Positions 20,588 through 30,066 are shown, counted from the first letter of the stretch. The stretch is DNA of 64,000 nt from Clostridiales bacterium (GCA_012521555.1 JAAYMC010000052.1:1-64000); one strand, 5' to 3'. Numbers and translations are program-made. The notes: generated by a model not told the origin, from the sequence alone.

Positions 20588-20734
20588 ATGGGTCAAAAAG
20601 CCAACGAAAACCGCAACCGCAACCCCTCTCAGAACCAGCAAAACCAGCAAAACCAGCGGAATCAGCAAAACCAGCAGAACCAGCAGCAAAACCAGAGAAA
20701 CCAGCAGCAAAACCAGCAGTACCAGAACAGGTGA
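20588..20734 (+). CDS. Asn/Gln-rich low-complexity small protein (about 48 aa), unknown function
   Basis: RBS AACAGGAGGGCCTACA before ATG 20588; translation MGQKANENRNRNPSQNQQNQQNQRNQQNQQNQQQNQRNQQQNQQYQNR; strong terminator just downstream. Confidence 0.7.
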   Translation: MGQKANENRNRNPSQNQQNQQNQRNQQNQQNQQQNQRNQQQNQQYQNR

Positions 20735-20741
20735 AACCGCC

Positions 20742-20771
20742 GGAGCAGCTTATAGCTGCTCCGATTTTTTA
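20742..20771 (+). terminator. Intrinsic terminator of the Asn/Gln-rich gene
   Basis: GGAGCAGCT TAT AGCTGCTCC GATTTTTTAT. Confidence 0.9.
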
Positions 20772-22667
20772 TCCCTTGGCCTTCCGCCGCAGCCGCATCA
20801 GGGCGCCTTCGCGCGCCTCCAGCCGCTCCCGGATGAGCACGGCGTAGACGATGGCGGCCATCGTCAGCAGGAAATCAAGCGCCGTGACGGTCCACAGCCG
20901 CATCACGCCGAGGATGACAAGCAGCCCGATGAGCGCCTTTGCGGCGATGGGCATCAGGATTACGCTGACCGCCGTCCGCCGGATGCTCCGCGCGAACATG
21001 ACGGCGCGGGCGATTTCGGGGAGGCGGTCGTTTTGCAAAACGACATCCGCCGCGTCGCAGACCGGGTTGGCCGCGCCGCCCGTCGCGATGCCGAGGTCGG
21101 CGGCTTTCAGCAGCGGCAGGTCTTTTTCGTCCCTGACGATGTACGCCATCTTCTCGCCCTTTATCTGCATCTCGTGCAGGAGCTTTATCCGCTGTACGCG
21201 CTCCTCGCCGCGCAGCTCGGCGTAAAACTCGCTGATGCCGAGGCGCATCGCCGTCTCCGCGCATCCGTCGTGGTCGCTTTCGGAGATGAGCACGATGCGG
21301 TCGACGCCTTCGTCCGCCATCGCGTGCACGAAGGGGACGGCGTCGCCCCGCAGGGTGTCCGCAAAGCCGATTTCGCCGGCGAGGCTGCCGTTGACGGCGA
21401 GGTATTCCGTCGTCCCCGCCGGGCGCTCGGGGCCGACGTCAATTCCCAGGGATTCCATGCACGCGGCGGAGCCCATCACGAGCCTGAGCGGCCCGACCGT
21501 GGCCTCCACGCCGCCGGGCAGGACGTTGTAATCCTTAATCCTCAGCACGTCGGGCTTTTCGCCGGAGGCGGCAAGCACCGCTTCGGCGTTCGGCCCTTCG
21601 AGGTAAGCGTAGGCGTACGACGCGAGCAGGAGCAGCTGCTCGCGGGTGAGCGTGTCCGACCGCGTGTGGCTGATCTGCCGCCCCGTCGTCAGGGACGCGA
21701 CGTCGACGGCGGCGGTCGTCGTCCGCGAGAGCGTGTCCACCGCGCCAAATGAGCGGAAGAGCACGCCGCGGCGCAAGCTCGCCGTCACGCCCGCGAAATA
21801 CACGAGCGGCACGGCGAGGACGAGCGCGTTGTGGCCGGACGTGAGGAGCAGGCCGAGCGCCCTTTTCAGCCAGACGGGGTAGCTTGCCTTAAACAGCAGC
21901 GGCACCAGCACGCCGACGATTACGGCGGCGGCCAGGACAAGCGGCGCGAAAAGGCGGGAGAAAATCGTCGTGCGCCCCATCCGGTGCGGGTAAGCGCCGT
22001 CGTTGTCGCGGAACCTCTCCGCAAGGGAGACGACCGCGTCGTGCCGCGCGTAAAGCAGCAGCGTCCCCTCCACGACGACGCTCCCTTCGTCTACCGCGTC
22101 GCCCTCGTCCACGGTTCTGGGGCCTTCCCCGCCCGGCTGCGCGATTTTTGCCTTCCCTTCCGAGACGGTCCCGGCGACCGGCACCGTCTCCCCCGGATTA
22201 AACGCAAGCACGTCTCCGGAGACGACTTCGCTGAGCGGGACGGAAACGGTTTTTCCGTCTTCCACGCGGCGGACCGTCCTGCCCTCTTCCGGCACGGCGG
22301 CGCCGATAAACATCTCGGCCAGCGCCGCGGCAAACGCGGCGGCGATCGTGCCGACGCGGTAGACAAGCAGCGCCGCGGTCCCTTCCTCCCCGGCGCGCAG
22401 GGCAAAGGCGCCGGCCGTCGCGAGCACGAAGAGCAGCTCCTCGTCGATGCCGCGGCCGCGCAGGAGCTTGAGGATTGCCGACACAATCAGGTCGAGGCAC
22501 AAAATGATGGCCGACGCGGCGAAAAAGAACGTGGCGCCGAGGGGCGGCGCGGGCAGAAACCGCCCGAGCAGAAACAGCGCGAGCGCGAGCAGCGCCGCGG
22601 AGAGCTTGGCAAGGCCCGCCTCCTGCGGCATCTTAAAGCGCATTCCCAAAGTGCTTTTTCTTTTCAT
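20769..22667 (-). CDS. P1B-type ATPase homologue with degenerate catalytic motifs (candidate pseudo-ATPase)
   Basis: NALVLAVPL...ASLRRGVLFRSFGAVDTLSRTTTAAVD aligns to the CPCALVLAVPL...RRGxLxKGGxxLExLxxxxxxxFDKTGTLT region; HAD-like GIATGGAANPVCDAADVVL; motif losses described in findings. Confidence 0.85.
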   Translation of the reverse strand: MKRKSTLGMRFKMPQEAGLAKLSAALLALALFLLGRFLPAPPLGATFFFAASAIILCLDLIVSAILKLLRGRGIDEELLFVLATAGAFALRAGEEGTAALLVYRVGTIAAAFAAALAEMFIGAAVPEEGRTVRRVEDGKTVSVPLSEVVSGDVLAFNPGETVPVAGTVSEGKAKIAQPGGEGPRTVDEGDAVDEGSVVVEGTLLLYARHDAVVSLAERFRDNDGAYPHRMGRTTIFSRLFAPLVLAAAVIVGVLVPLLFKASYPVWLKRALGLLLTSGHNALVLAVPLVYFAGVTASLRRGVLFRSFGAVDTLSRTTTAAVDVASLTTGRQISHTRSDTLTREQLLLLASYAYAYLEGPNAEAVLAASGEKPDVLRIKDYNVLPGGVEATVGPLRLVMGSAACMESLGIDVGPERPAGTTEYLAVNGSLAGEIGFADTLRGDAVPFVHAMADEGVDRIVLISESDHDGCAETAMRLGISEFYAELRGEERVQRIKLLHEMQIKGEKMAYIVRDEKDLPLLKAADLGIATGGAANPVCDAADVVLQNDRLPEIARAVMFARSIRRTAVSVILMPIAAKALIGLLVILGVMRLWTVTALDFLLTMAAIVYAVLIRERLEAREGALMRLRRKAKG

Positions 22668-22691
22668 GGCAAGCTCCTTCTCTCGGGCGGA

Positions 22692-23339
22692 TTATTCTGG
22701 TTTTGCCGGCCTTGACGCACCCGTGTCGCAAAACGGGCGGATGCTGCACGCCTCGCATTTCGGCCGCCGGGCGGTGCAGACGGCGCGGCCGTGCAGGACG
22801 AGGCGGTGGCAGAAATCGTTTGCCTTTTCGGGCGGGAGGATGCTTTTCAGTTCTTCTTCAATTTTCACGGGGTCCTTCGTCGAGACGAGGCCGATGCGGT
22901 TTGTCAGGCGAATGCAGTGCGTGTCCACCACGACGGCGGGCTTTTTATGCACGTCGCCGAGGATGAGGTTTGCCGTCTTCCGCCCCACGCCGGGCAGCCT
23001 TAAGAGCTCTTCCATCGTGTCCGGCACGCGCCCGCCGAAATCGTCCAGGAGCATCTGCGCCGCGCGGACGATGTCCCGGGCTTTGGCCCGGAAAAAGCCG
23101 CAGGAGTGGATGATTTTCTCCACGTCGGCGACGTCGGCCTGGGCAAACGCCTCCAGAGTGGGGTACTTTTCAAACAGCGCGGGCGTGATTTGGTTGACGC
23201 GCTCGTCCGTGCACTGGGCGGCAAGCCGCGTGGCAAACAGCAGCTCGTAGTCCTTCGTATAATGGAGGGAACAGGCGGCTTCGGGGTAGTCCCTCTCCAG
23301 CCGGCTGATAATCTCGTCAATTGGTTTTTTTGCCTGCAT
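22692..23339 (-). CDS. nth: Endonuclease III
   Basis: HhH LLRLPGVGRKTANLILGD, VDTHCIRLTNRIGL, C-terminal 4Fe-4S Cys (CTARRPKCEACSIRPFC). Confidence 0.95.
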   Translation of the reverse strand: MQAKKPIDEIISRLERDYPEAACSLHYTKDYELLFATRLAAQCTDERVNQITPALFEKYPTLEAFAQADVADVEKIIHSCGFFRAKARDIVRAAQMLLDDFGGRVPDTMEELLRLPGVGRKTANLILGDVHKKPAVVVDTHCIRLTNRIGLVSTKDPVKIEEELKSILPPEKANDFCHRLVLHGRAVCTARRPKCEACSIRPFCDTGASRPAKPE

Positions 23340-23425
23340 AAACGCTCTCCAGACGGTCGAAAATTCTCTCGCTTACAGCATAGCACGAACATCGTCGAAA
23401 CGCTACATTTTTGCGCTTTTAAGTG

Positions 23426-23454
23426 TTGAAAAGTGTTTTTTTCTTTTATATAAT
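23426..23454 (+). promoter_or_regulatory. Predicted sigma-A promoter for glyA
   Basis: TTGAAA (23426-23431), 17-bp spacer, TATAAT (23449-23454). Confidence 0.75.
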
Positions 23455-23501
23455 GTGCGTTGTATAAATTTTCATCAGATCGCTTACTGGAGGAACATTT
23501 C

Positions 23502-24749
23502 GTGTTAAGAGAGACGATGGCCTATATCTCAGGCTATGACCCGGAAGTCGGCGCGGCGATAGAGAGAGAATTTGCACGCCAGCGCCGCAACATTGAGCTG
23601 ATTGCGTCGGAAAACTGCGTGTCCATCCCCGTCCTGCTCGCGGCCGGCTCAGTGCTCACAAACAAATACGCGGAAGGTTACCCCGGAAACCGGTATTACG
23701 GCGGCTGCGAAGAAGTCGACGCGGTCGAGCAGCTGGCGATCGAGCGTGCGAAAAAGCTCTTCGGCGCGAAATTCGCCAACGTGCAGCCGCATTCCGGCGT
23801 TTCGGCCAACTACGCCGCGTACATGGCCCTCACCGAGCCGGGCGACACCGTCCTCGGCATGAACCTCGACCACGGCGGCCACCTCTCCCACGGCAACCCC
23901 GCCAACTTCTCCGGGAAATACTATAACATTGTTTCCTACGGCGTCACAGCCGATACCAACCTGATTGACTACGACGAAGTGCGGCGCCTTGCCCTCAAAT
24001 ACCGCCCGAAGATGATTATCGCGGGCGCGTCGGCCTACCCGCGCGTCATCGACTTTAAGGCCTTCTCCGAAATCACGAAGGAAGCCGGCGCGTACCTCAT
24101 GTGCGACATCGCGCACATCGCCGGGCTCGTCGCCGCCGGCGAGCACCCGTCCCCGATGCCGTACGCCGACATCGTCACCACCACAACGCACAAGACGCTC
24201 CGCGGCCCGCGCGGCGGCATGATCCTCACGAACGACCCTGAAATCGCCAAGAGAGTCAACAGCGCCGTCTTCCCCGGCGCGCAGGGCGGCCCGCTCATGC
24301 ACATCATCGCCGCAAAAGCCGTCGCCCTCGGCGAGGCGCTCCGGCCCGAGTTTAAGGAATACCAGCGGCAGATCCGCAAAAACGCGAAGGCGCTGGCCGA
24401 GGCGCTCTTAGAGCGCGGCTTCAACCTCGTCTCGGGCGGGACGGACAACCACCTTATGCTCGTCGACCTGCGCCCGTTTAACATCACGGGGCGCGAGATG
24501 GAGCGCAAGCTCGATCAGGTCTACATCACCGCCAACAAGAATAAAATCCCGAACGACCCGCAAAGCGCCGCCCTCACGAGCGGCATCCGCCTCGGCACGC
24601 CCGCCGTCACGGCGCGCGGCTTTAAGGAGGAGGCCATGGTGAAGGTGGCGGAGCTGATTTACCTCGCCGCGTCGGATTTTGAAAACAAAGCCGGCTATAT
24701 CCGCGAAGAAGTGCGGAAACTCACGGATAAATATCCGCTTTACGAATAG
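23502..24749 (+). CDS. glyA: Serine hydroxymethyltransferase
   Basis: [44 protein letters not shown] motif; GTG start at 23502 fits RBS GGAGGA (ORF track starts at 23460). Confidence 0.95.
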   Translation: MLRETMAYISGYDPEVGAAIEREFARQRRNIELIASENCVSIPVLLAAGSVLTNKYAEGYPGNRYYGGCEEVDAVEQLAIERAKKLFGAKFANVQPHSGVSANYAAYMALTEPGDTVLGMNLDHGGHLSHGNPANFSGKYYNIVSYGVTADTNLIDYDEVRRLALKYRPKMIIAGASAYPRVIDFKAFSEITKEAGAYLMCDIAHIAGLVAAGEHPSPMPYADIVTTTTHKTLRGPRGGMILTNDPEIAKRVNSAVFPGAQGGPLMHIIAAKAVALGEALRPEFKEYQRQIRKNAKALAEALLERGFNLVSGGTDNHLMLVDLRPFNITGREMERKLDQVYITANKNKIPNDPQSAALTSGIRLGTPAVTARGFKEEAMVKVAELIYLAASDFENKAGYIREEVRKLTDKYPLYE

Positions 24750-24828
24750 GCTGTTTTTGGGTACAATGGAATCAGACACCCCATGCGGGCGGGCAAAAGC
24801 CCGCCCTTTACGTTTCGGAGGTGAAGCC

Positions 24829-26094
24829 ATGTACCGCCCCCTCGCCGACGAAATCCGCCCGACGTCGTTTGACGACATCGTCGGGCAGGAGCACATCATG
24901 GGCCTGCTCCGCCGCATCGTGGACAGCGGGAAAATCCCCAACATGATTTTCTACGGCCCGTCCGGCACGGGCAAAACGACGGTGGCCAACATCATCGCCG
25001 CGCAGTCCGGCCGCACGCTGCACAAGCTCAACGCCACGACGGCAAGCCTGTCCGACATCAAGGACATCATCGCCCAGCTCGACACTTTTCTCTCCCCCAA
25101 CGGCGTGCTGCTCTACCTCGACGAGATTCAGTACTTCAACAAAAAGCAGCAGCAGTCCCTTCTGGAGTTTATCGAAAACGGGAAAATCACGCTCATCGCC
25201 GCCACGACGGAAAACCCCTATTTCTACGTCTACAACGCGATATTGAGCCGCTCGACGGTCTTTGAGTTCAAGGCCGTCCCGCCGGAACAGGTGGAAAAGG
25301 CCGTGCGCCGCGCCATCGCCATCCTCTCCGAACGCGCGGGCGTCGAGCCGGTCATCGAGCCGGGCGTGGTGGAGCATATCAGCGCCGCCTGCGGCGGGGA
25401 CGTGCGCAAGGCCATCAACGCCGTGGAGCTGCTCTTTGCCGCCTCGGCAAGCAGCGATGGCGTCACGCTGCGGCTGGAGGACGCGCGCGCCCTCTCCCAG
25501 CGCAGCGCCATGCGGTACGACCGGGACGGCGACAGCCACTACGACATCCTCTCCGCCCTTCAAAAGTCCATCCGCGGCTCGGACCCGGACGCGGCCGTCC
25601 ATTACCTGGGGCGCCTCATCGAGGCCGGGGACATCCTCTCCGCCTGCCGGCGCCTGCTCGTCACCGCCTGCGAGGATGTGGGGCTTGCCCACCCGCAGGC
25701 CATCGCCATCGTCAAGGCCTGCGTGGACAGCGCCCTGCAGGTCGGCCTCCCCGAGGCGCGGATTCCCCTGGGCATGGCGGCCGTCTTTCTGGCCACGGCG
25801 CCGAAATCAAATTCCGCCTACATGGCCATCGAGACGGCGCTCTCGGACATAAAAAAAGGGCGCTCGGGGGACATCCCCCGGCACCTGCAAAACGTCCACG
25901 CAGACACCACCGGCATGGAGCGGGAGCAGGGCTACCTCTACCCCCACGACTTCCCGAACCACTGGGTGGCGCAGCAGTACCTGCCCGACGCAATCAAAAA
26001 CCGCGTCTACTACAGGTACGGCGAGAACAAGACGGAACAGGCGGCGAAACGCTACTGGGACCTCATCAAAAATCCGCAGAAAACGGAGGGATAA
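24829..26094 (+). CDS. rarA: Replication-associated recombination protein A (RarA/MgsA family AAA ATPase)
   Basis: MYRPLADEIRPTSFDDIVGQEHIMG; FYGPSGTGKTTVANIIA; C-terminal YPHDFPNHWVAQQYLPD; ATG 24829 fits RBS CGGAGGTGAAGCC. Confidence 0.93.
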   Translation: MYRPLADEIRPTSFDDIVGQEHIMGLLRRIVDSGKIPNMIFYGPSGTGKTTVANIIAAQSGRTLHKLNATTASLSDIKDIIAQLDTFLSPNGVLLYLDEIQYFNKKQQQSLLEFIENGKITLIAATTENPYFYVYNAILSRSTVFEFKAVPPEQVEKAVRRAIAILSERAGVEPVIEPGVVEHISAACGGDVRKAINAVELLFAASASSDGVTLRLEDARALSQRSAMRYDRDGDSHYDILSALQKSIRGSDPDAAVHYLGRLIEAGDILSACRRLLVTACEDVGLAHPQAIAIVKACVDSALQVGLPEARIPLGMAAVFLATAPKSNSAYMAIETALSDIKKGRSGDIPRHLQNVHADTTGMEREQGYLYPHDFPNHWVAQQYLPDAIKNRVYYRYGENKTEQAAKRYWDLIKNPQKTEG

Positions 26095-26097
26095 GGT

Positions 26098-26301
26098 TTG
26101 GACGTGCGGGTTGGCGACGTGCTCACGCTCAAAAAGAAGCACCCGTGCGGCTCTCAGGCCTGGCAGGTGCTCCGGATCGGGGCGGATTTCAAGCTCCGCT
26201 GCCTTGGCTGCGGGCATCTGATTATGAGCCCCCGCAGCAACATCGAAAAGCATATCAGGAAAATCACGCGCGACGGGGAAACCTTCTCCCCTATCGCATG
26301 A
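26098..26301 (+). CDS. DUF951-type small protein
   Basis: VRVGDVLTLKKKHPCGSQAWQVLRIGADFKLRCLGCGHLIMSPRSNIEKHIRKI. Confidence 0.88.
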   Translation: MDVRVGDVLTLKKKHPCGSQAWQVLRIGADFKLRCLGCGHLIMSPRSNIEKHIRKITRDGETFSPIA

Positions 26302-27115
26302 TTTCGTCAAGAATATCGTGGACGCCCGGGTAGTATAGAAATGCCGTCTTTATCCCCGCGCGCAAGGCATGCATGAGCTTGCGCCGGATTGTCGCCGCGT
26401 TGTCAAACAGCACGAAGTGCGTCTGCCGGCCGTCGCGGTAGATGAAATACGACGCGCACAGGTCTTCGGAGTAGTGGATTTTCGGACTGTATGTACCAAA
26501 CAGCGCCTCCAGCTCCTCCTGCGTCAGCTCCCGCCCTGTCCCCGTTTTGGCGGGCACGGTAAAGTCCATTCGCACGCGCGCGATCTCCAGGGCGACGTTT
26601 TCCGCCCCGTACCGCGCGGCCGCCTCCATCAGATGGCGCACAAGGCTCCCGCCGGACAGCGCCGTCTGGACGAGCACGACGGCGCCGGGCACGATCTCCG
26701 CCATCTCCTGCGGCACGTAGACGGTAAGCCCCGTCTGCTCCCGAATGGACGCCAGGCGCGCCGCCAGCGCCGCCACGCCGAGCCCCAGCCGCTCCCCCGG
26801 GGTGATGACGACGCCCGTAAACCCGCCCGCCTCGCACTCTGCGCAGATTTCGTCGATAAGGCCGGAGAGCGGGCCGCCGCCGGTGTAGCCGCTCGCGTCG
26901 AGCACCATCACGCCGCCGGCATAGCGCGGCGCGCCCTGCGCGCGGAAGAGGTGGTAGCCGCGGCCGATTTTGTACGTGATGTGGGCGACGGGGAGCCCCG
27001 TCCGCGCGGCCTGTTCAATGGACTGTTTCGGAGCGGCAAGGATAATGTTCGTTTTATTCTCCAATTGTCCATCCTTCCTTTTCTGTGTTAAAATCAAGCG
27101 GCGCCCGTCCGGCAA
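26291..27115 (-). CDS. Uncharacterised protein; possible GH18-like TIM-barrel without an evident catalytic motif
   Basis: Intact 274-aa ORF; alternating beta/alpha pattern (GGVMVLDASGYTGGG, FTGVVITPGERLG, VALEIARVRMDF, C-terminal DGRQTHFVLFDNAATIRRKLMHALRAGIKTAFLYYPG). Confidence 0.6.
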   Translation of the reverse strand: MPDGRRLILTQKRKDGQLENKTNIILAAPKQSIEQAARTGLPVAHITYKIGRGYHLFRAQGAPRYAGGVMVLDASGYTGGGPLSGLIDEICAECEAGGFTGVVITPGERLGLGVAALAARLASIREQTGLTVYVPQEMAEIVPGAVVLVQTALSGGSLVRHLMEAAARYGAENVALEIARVRMDFTVPAKTGTGRELTQEELEALFGTYSPKIHYSEDLCASYFIYRDGRQTHFVLFDNAATIRRKLMHALRAGIKTAFLYYPGVHDILDEIMR

Positions 27116-27173
27116 CGCGGGGCCGGCACGCTTTTCGTACCAGTATTACAAATATGAACGCGGGAGGGCCGAT

Positions 27174-27683
27174 ATGAGCTTTTCTTTAATACCGGACTAC
27201 TCCTTTCCCGATATCTGCAAGGTCACGCCGGAGTTCCTGAAGGAAAAAGGCATCCGCCTTTTGCTTTTGGACCTCGACAATACCATGGCGCCTTACGGCA
27301 CCGTCGTCCCCACGCGGGAAATCGCCGAATGGGCTGAAAACATCCGCAAAAGCGGCGTTAAGACGTTTATCCTGACGAACAACAACGGCTCGGAGCGCGT
27401 CAAGGCCCTGTCGGAGGCGCTCGGCATGGGCTACATCATGGGCGCGCGAAAGCCGCTTGTGACGGGCATCAACCGCGCGCTCGAAAAGCTCGGCTATAGC
27501 CGCGAGGAGACGGCGCTCGCCGGCGACCAGATTTTCACCGACGTGCTCGCCGCCAACTGCGCGGGGATCACGTCCATCGTCGTGCGCCCGATTAAAATCA
27601 CAAGTCCCCTCCTCAACCTGCGCTACTGGCTGGAGGCGCCTTTCCGCGCCCTGTGCCCCAACAAGATGGACTGTCCGCGGTGA
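27174..27683 (+). CDS. YqeG-family HAD IIIA-type phosphatase
   Basis: LLLLDLDNTMAPYG, FILTNNNGSERV, ALAGDQIFTDVLAANCAG. Confidence 0.92.
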   Translation: MSFSLIPDYSFPDICKVTPEFLKEKGIRLLLLDLDNTMAPYGTVVPTREIAEWAENIRKSGVKTFILTNNNGSERVKALSEALGMGYIMGARKPLVTGINRALEKLGYSREETALAGDQIFTDVLAANCAGITSIVVRPIKITSPLLNLRYWLEAPFRALCPNKMDCPR

Positions 27684-27729
27684 GCGGCCCGCAAGGGCGC
27701 TTGCCGTTTTCTTAAAGGAGGAAACAAAA

Positions 27730-28794
27730 ATGGACACCGTATCGAAAATCCGCGAAAAGCTACAGGAGTCTGGCCTCGACGCGCTCCTTGTCACGGGCGC
27801 GGCGAGCCGGCGGTACGCCACGGGCTTTGCCTCCTCCGCCGGCGCGTTTTTCGTCACGCGGCGCAGCGCCGTGTTTTTGACGGACTCGCGCTACATCGAG
27901 GCGGCGCAGAAAGCCATCCCGCTTGCCGAGGTGCGGTGCGTGACGGCCGCGGAGACGTACGCATGGCACATTAAGCAAATCATGGAAGCGGAAAGCATCG
28001 CCGCCGTCGGCTTTGAAGAGGAGGCGATGACGTATGCCGACTACCAGTCGTGGAAGGAGAAAATCGGGGACGTGCTGCGCCCGGCGCAGAAAATCCTCAC
28101 GGAGCTGCGCGTGTCGAAAAGCCGCGAGGAGCTGGATGCCCTCAAAGCGGCGCAGGCGATCGCCGAGGAGGCGTTCAATGCCGTTTTGCCGCTGATTTCA
28201 ACGGAAATGACCGAGCGTGAGCTTGCCGCGGAGCTCATTTACAGGCTCCTTCGCTGCGGCGCGGATGATATTTCCTTCGAGCCGATTGTCGTTTCCGGCG
28301 TCCGCTCGAGTATGCCGCACGGCGTTCCCGGAGATGATAAGATTCAGAAAGGCTTTCTCACGATTGATTTCGGCGCGAAAAAGAACGGTTGGTGCTCCGA
28401 TACGACGCGCACCCTCTGCGTCGGCGAGCCGACGGCGGAGATGCGGAAAGTGTACGAGACGGTGCTGGCCGCGCAGGAAGCCGGCATCGCCGCCGCGCGC
28501 GCGGGCATTAGCGGGCGTGACGTGGACGCCGCGGCGCGGCGCGTCATCGAGGAAGCCGGATACGGGGCGTATTTCGGCCACGGGTTCGGCCACGGGCTGG
28601 GGCTCGACGTGCACGAGGCGCCCACGCTCTCGCCGTCAAACGCCGAGCCGCTGCCCGCCGGCGCCGTTGTGTCGGCGGAGCCGGGCATCTACATCCCCGG
28701 GCGGTTCGGCGTGCGCATCGAAGACGTGCTGTATCTCACCGAGGACGGCTGCGAAAACATCACGACTTTGCCAAAACACCTTATCATTGTGTAA
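27730..28794 (+). CDS. M24-family Xaa-Pro aminopeptidase/dipeptidase
   Basis: LTIDFGAKKNGWCSDTTRT, GHGFGHGLGLDVHEAPTLSP, VVSAEPGIYIPGRFGVRIED. Confidence 0.93.
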   Translation: MDTVSKIREKLQESGLDALLVTGAASRRYATGFASSAGAFFVTRRSAVFLTDSRYIEAAQKAIPLAEVRCVTAAETYAWHIKQIMEAESIAAVGFEEEAMTYADYQSWKEKIGDVLRPAQKILTELRVSKSREELDALKAAQAIAEEAFNAVLPLISTEMTERELAAELIYRLLRCGADDISFEPIVVSGVRSSMPHGVPGDDKIQKGFLTIDFGAKKNGWCSDTTRTLCVGEPTAEMRKVYETVLAAQEAGIAAARAGISGRDVDAAARRVIEEAGYGAYFGHGFGHGLGLDVHEAPTLSPSNAEPLPAGAVVSAEPGIYIPGRFGVRIEDVLYLTEDGCENITTLPKHLIIV

Positions 28795-28802
28795 ATTTTT
28801 TC

Positions 28803-28831
28803 TTGCAATAGGCGGATTAATAGGATAAAAT
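28803..28831 (+). promoter_or_regulatory. Predicted sigma-A promoter for efp
   Basis: TTGCAA (28803-28808), 17-bp spacer, TAAAAT (28826-28831). Confidence 0.55.
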
Positions 28832-28867
28832 AACGCAGTTAGAAGACACTATACGGGAGGATAAATC

Positions 28868-29431
28868 ATGATCTCAGCAGGTGATTTCAGAAACGGCGTA
28901 ACCTTCGAATGGGACGGCAAGGTCATGCAGGTCATTGAGTTTCAGCATGTCAAGCCGGGTAAAGGCGCAGCGTTCGTACGGACGAAGATGCGGAACGTGC
29001 TCACTGGCGCCGTCACTGAGACCTCCTTTAGCCCTACGGATAAATTTGAAACCGCGTATATCGAGCGCCGTGAAATGGAGTACAGCTACAACGACGGCAA
29101 CCTGTACTATTTCATGGACATGGAAACCTACGAGCTTGAACCCATAGACGGCAGCCTGCTCGGCGACAGTTTCAAATTTGTCAAGGAGAACATGCCGTGC
29201 ACCGTTCTCTCCTATAAGGGCAAGGTCTTTAGTGTCGAGCCGCCGACCTTCGTCGAGCTCGTCGTCACGCAGACCGAACCGGGTGTCAGAGGCGATACGG
29301 CGACGAACGTCACAAAGCCCGCCATCGTTGAGACGGGCGCGGAAGTCAAGGTCCCGCTCTTTATCAACGTCGGTGATAAAATCCGGATCGACACACGTTC
29401 AGGCGAATACCTCGAGCGCGCCAAGGGCTAA
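28868..29431 (+). CDS. efp: Elongation factor P
   Basis: [44 protein letters not shown]...[18 protein letters not shown]. Confidence 0.97.
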   Translation: MISAGDFRNGVTFEWDGKVMQVIEFQHVKPGKGAAFVRTKMRNVLTGAVTETSFSPTDKFETAYIERREMEYSYNDGNLYYFMDMETYELEPIDGSLLGDSFKFVKENMPCTVLSYKGKVFSVEPPTFVELVVTQTEPGVRGDTATNVTKPAIVETGAEVKVPLFINVGDKIRIDTRSGEYLERAKG

Positions 29432-29497
29432 AGCGCCCCGCCTGTTCAGTCACCGCGCCGCGCAAACACGACTGCTCATTACTAAGGAGGTATCGTT

Positions 29498-30055
29498 ATG
29501 ACAGTGACCGAAAAAGTAGCGTATCTGAAGGGCCTTGTCGACGGACTCGGGCTCGACACCGAGAAGAAGGAAGGCAAAATCCTGGCCGCCATCATCGACA
29601 CGCTCGAGGACATCTCCCTGGACCTCGAGGCGCTGCGCGCGTCAAACGAGGATTTAAGCGAGCAGTTTAACTACCTCGCCGAGGATCTGTCCGAGCTTGA
29701 AGACGCCGTCTACGGCGAGGACGAGGACGGCGACGAGGACGACGAGGAGGAGGACGAAGAAGAGGACTCCCCCCGTTACCGCTACGGCCGCTGCTGCGAT
29801 GACGAGGAAGGCTGCTGCGGGCATGACGACTACGCCTACGAAGTCACCTGCCCGTCGTGCAACGCCGAAATCATCATCGACGACGAGGACCTCGACAAAG
29901 GCAGCGTTGTCTGCCCCGGCTGCGGCGCAACGCTCGACCTCGAGTACGACGAGGGCGAGGACTACGAAGACGAAGAAGACGAAGATTACGAGGAAGAGGA
30001 AGACTACGAGGAAATCGGGGACGAGGACGTCGCCGAGCAAAACGACGAGGAATGA
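29498..30055 (+). CDS. CD1247-type N-terminal domain protein with zinc ribbon and long acidic tracts
   Basis: EKVAYLKGLVDGLGLDTEKKEGKILAAIIDTLEDI; CPSC...CPGCGATL; poly-Asp/Glu segments. Confidence 0.8.
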   Translation: MTVTEKVAYLKGLVDGLGLDTEKKEGKILAAIIDTLEDISLDLEALRASNEDLSEQFNYLAEDLSELEDAVYGEDEDGDEDDEEEDEEEDSPRYRYGRCCDDEEGCCGHDDYAYEVTCPSCNAEIIIDDEDLDKGSVVCPGCGATLDLEYDEGEDYEDEEDEDYEEEEDYEEIGDEDVAEQNDEE

Positions 30056-30066
30056 GGAATAAACAA

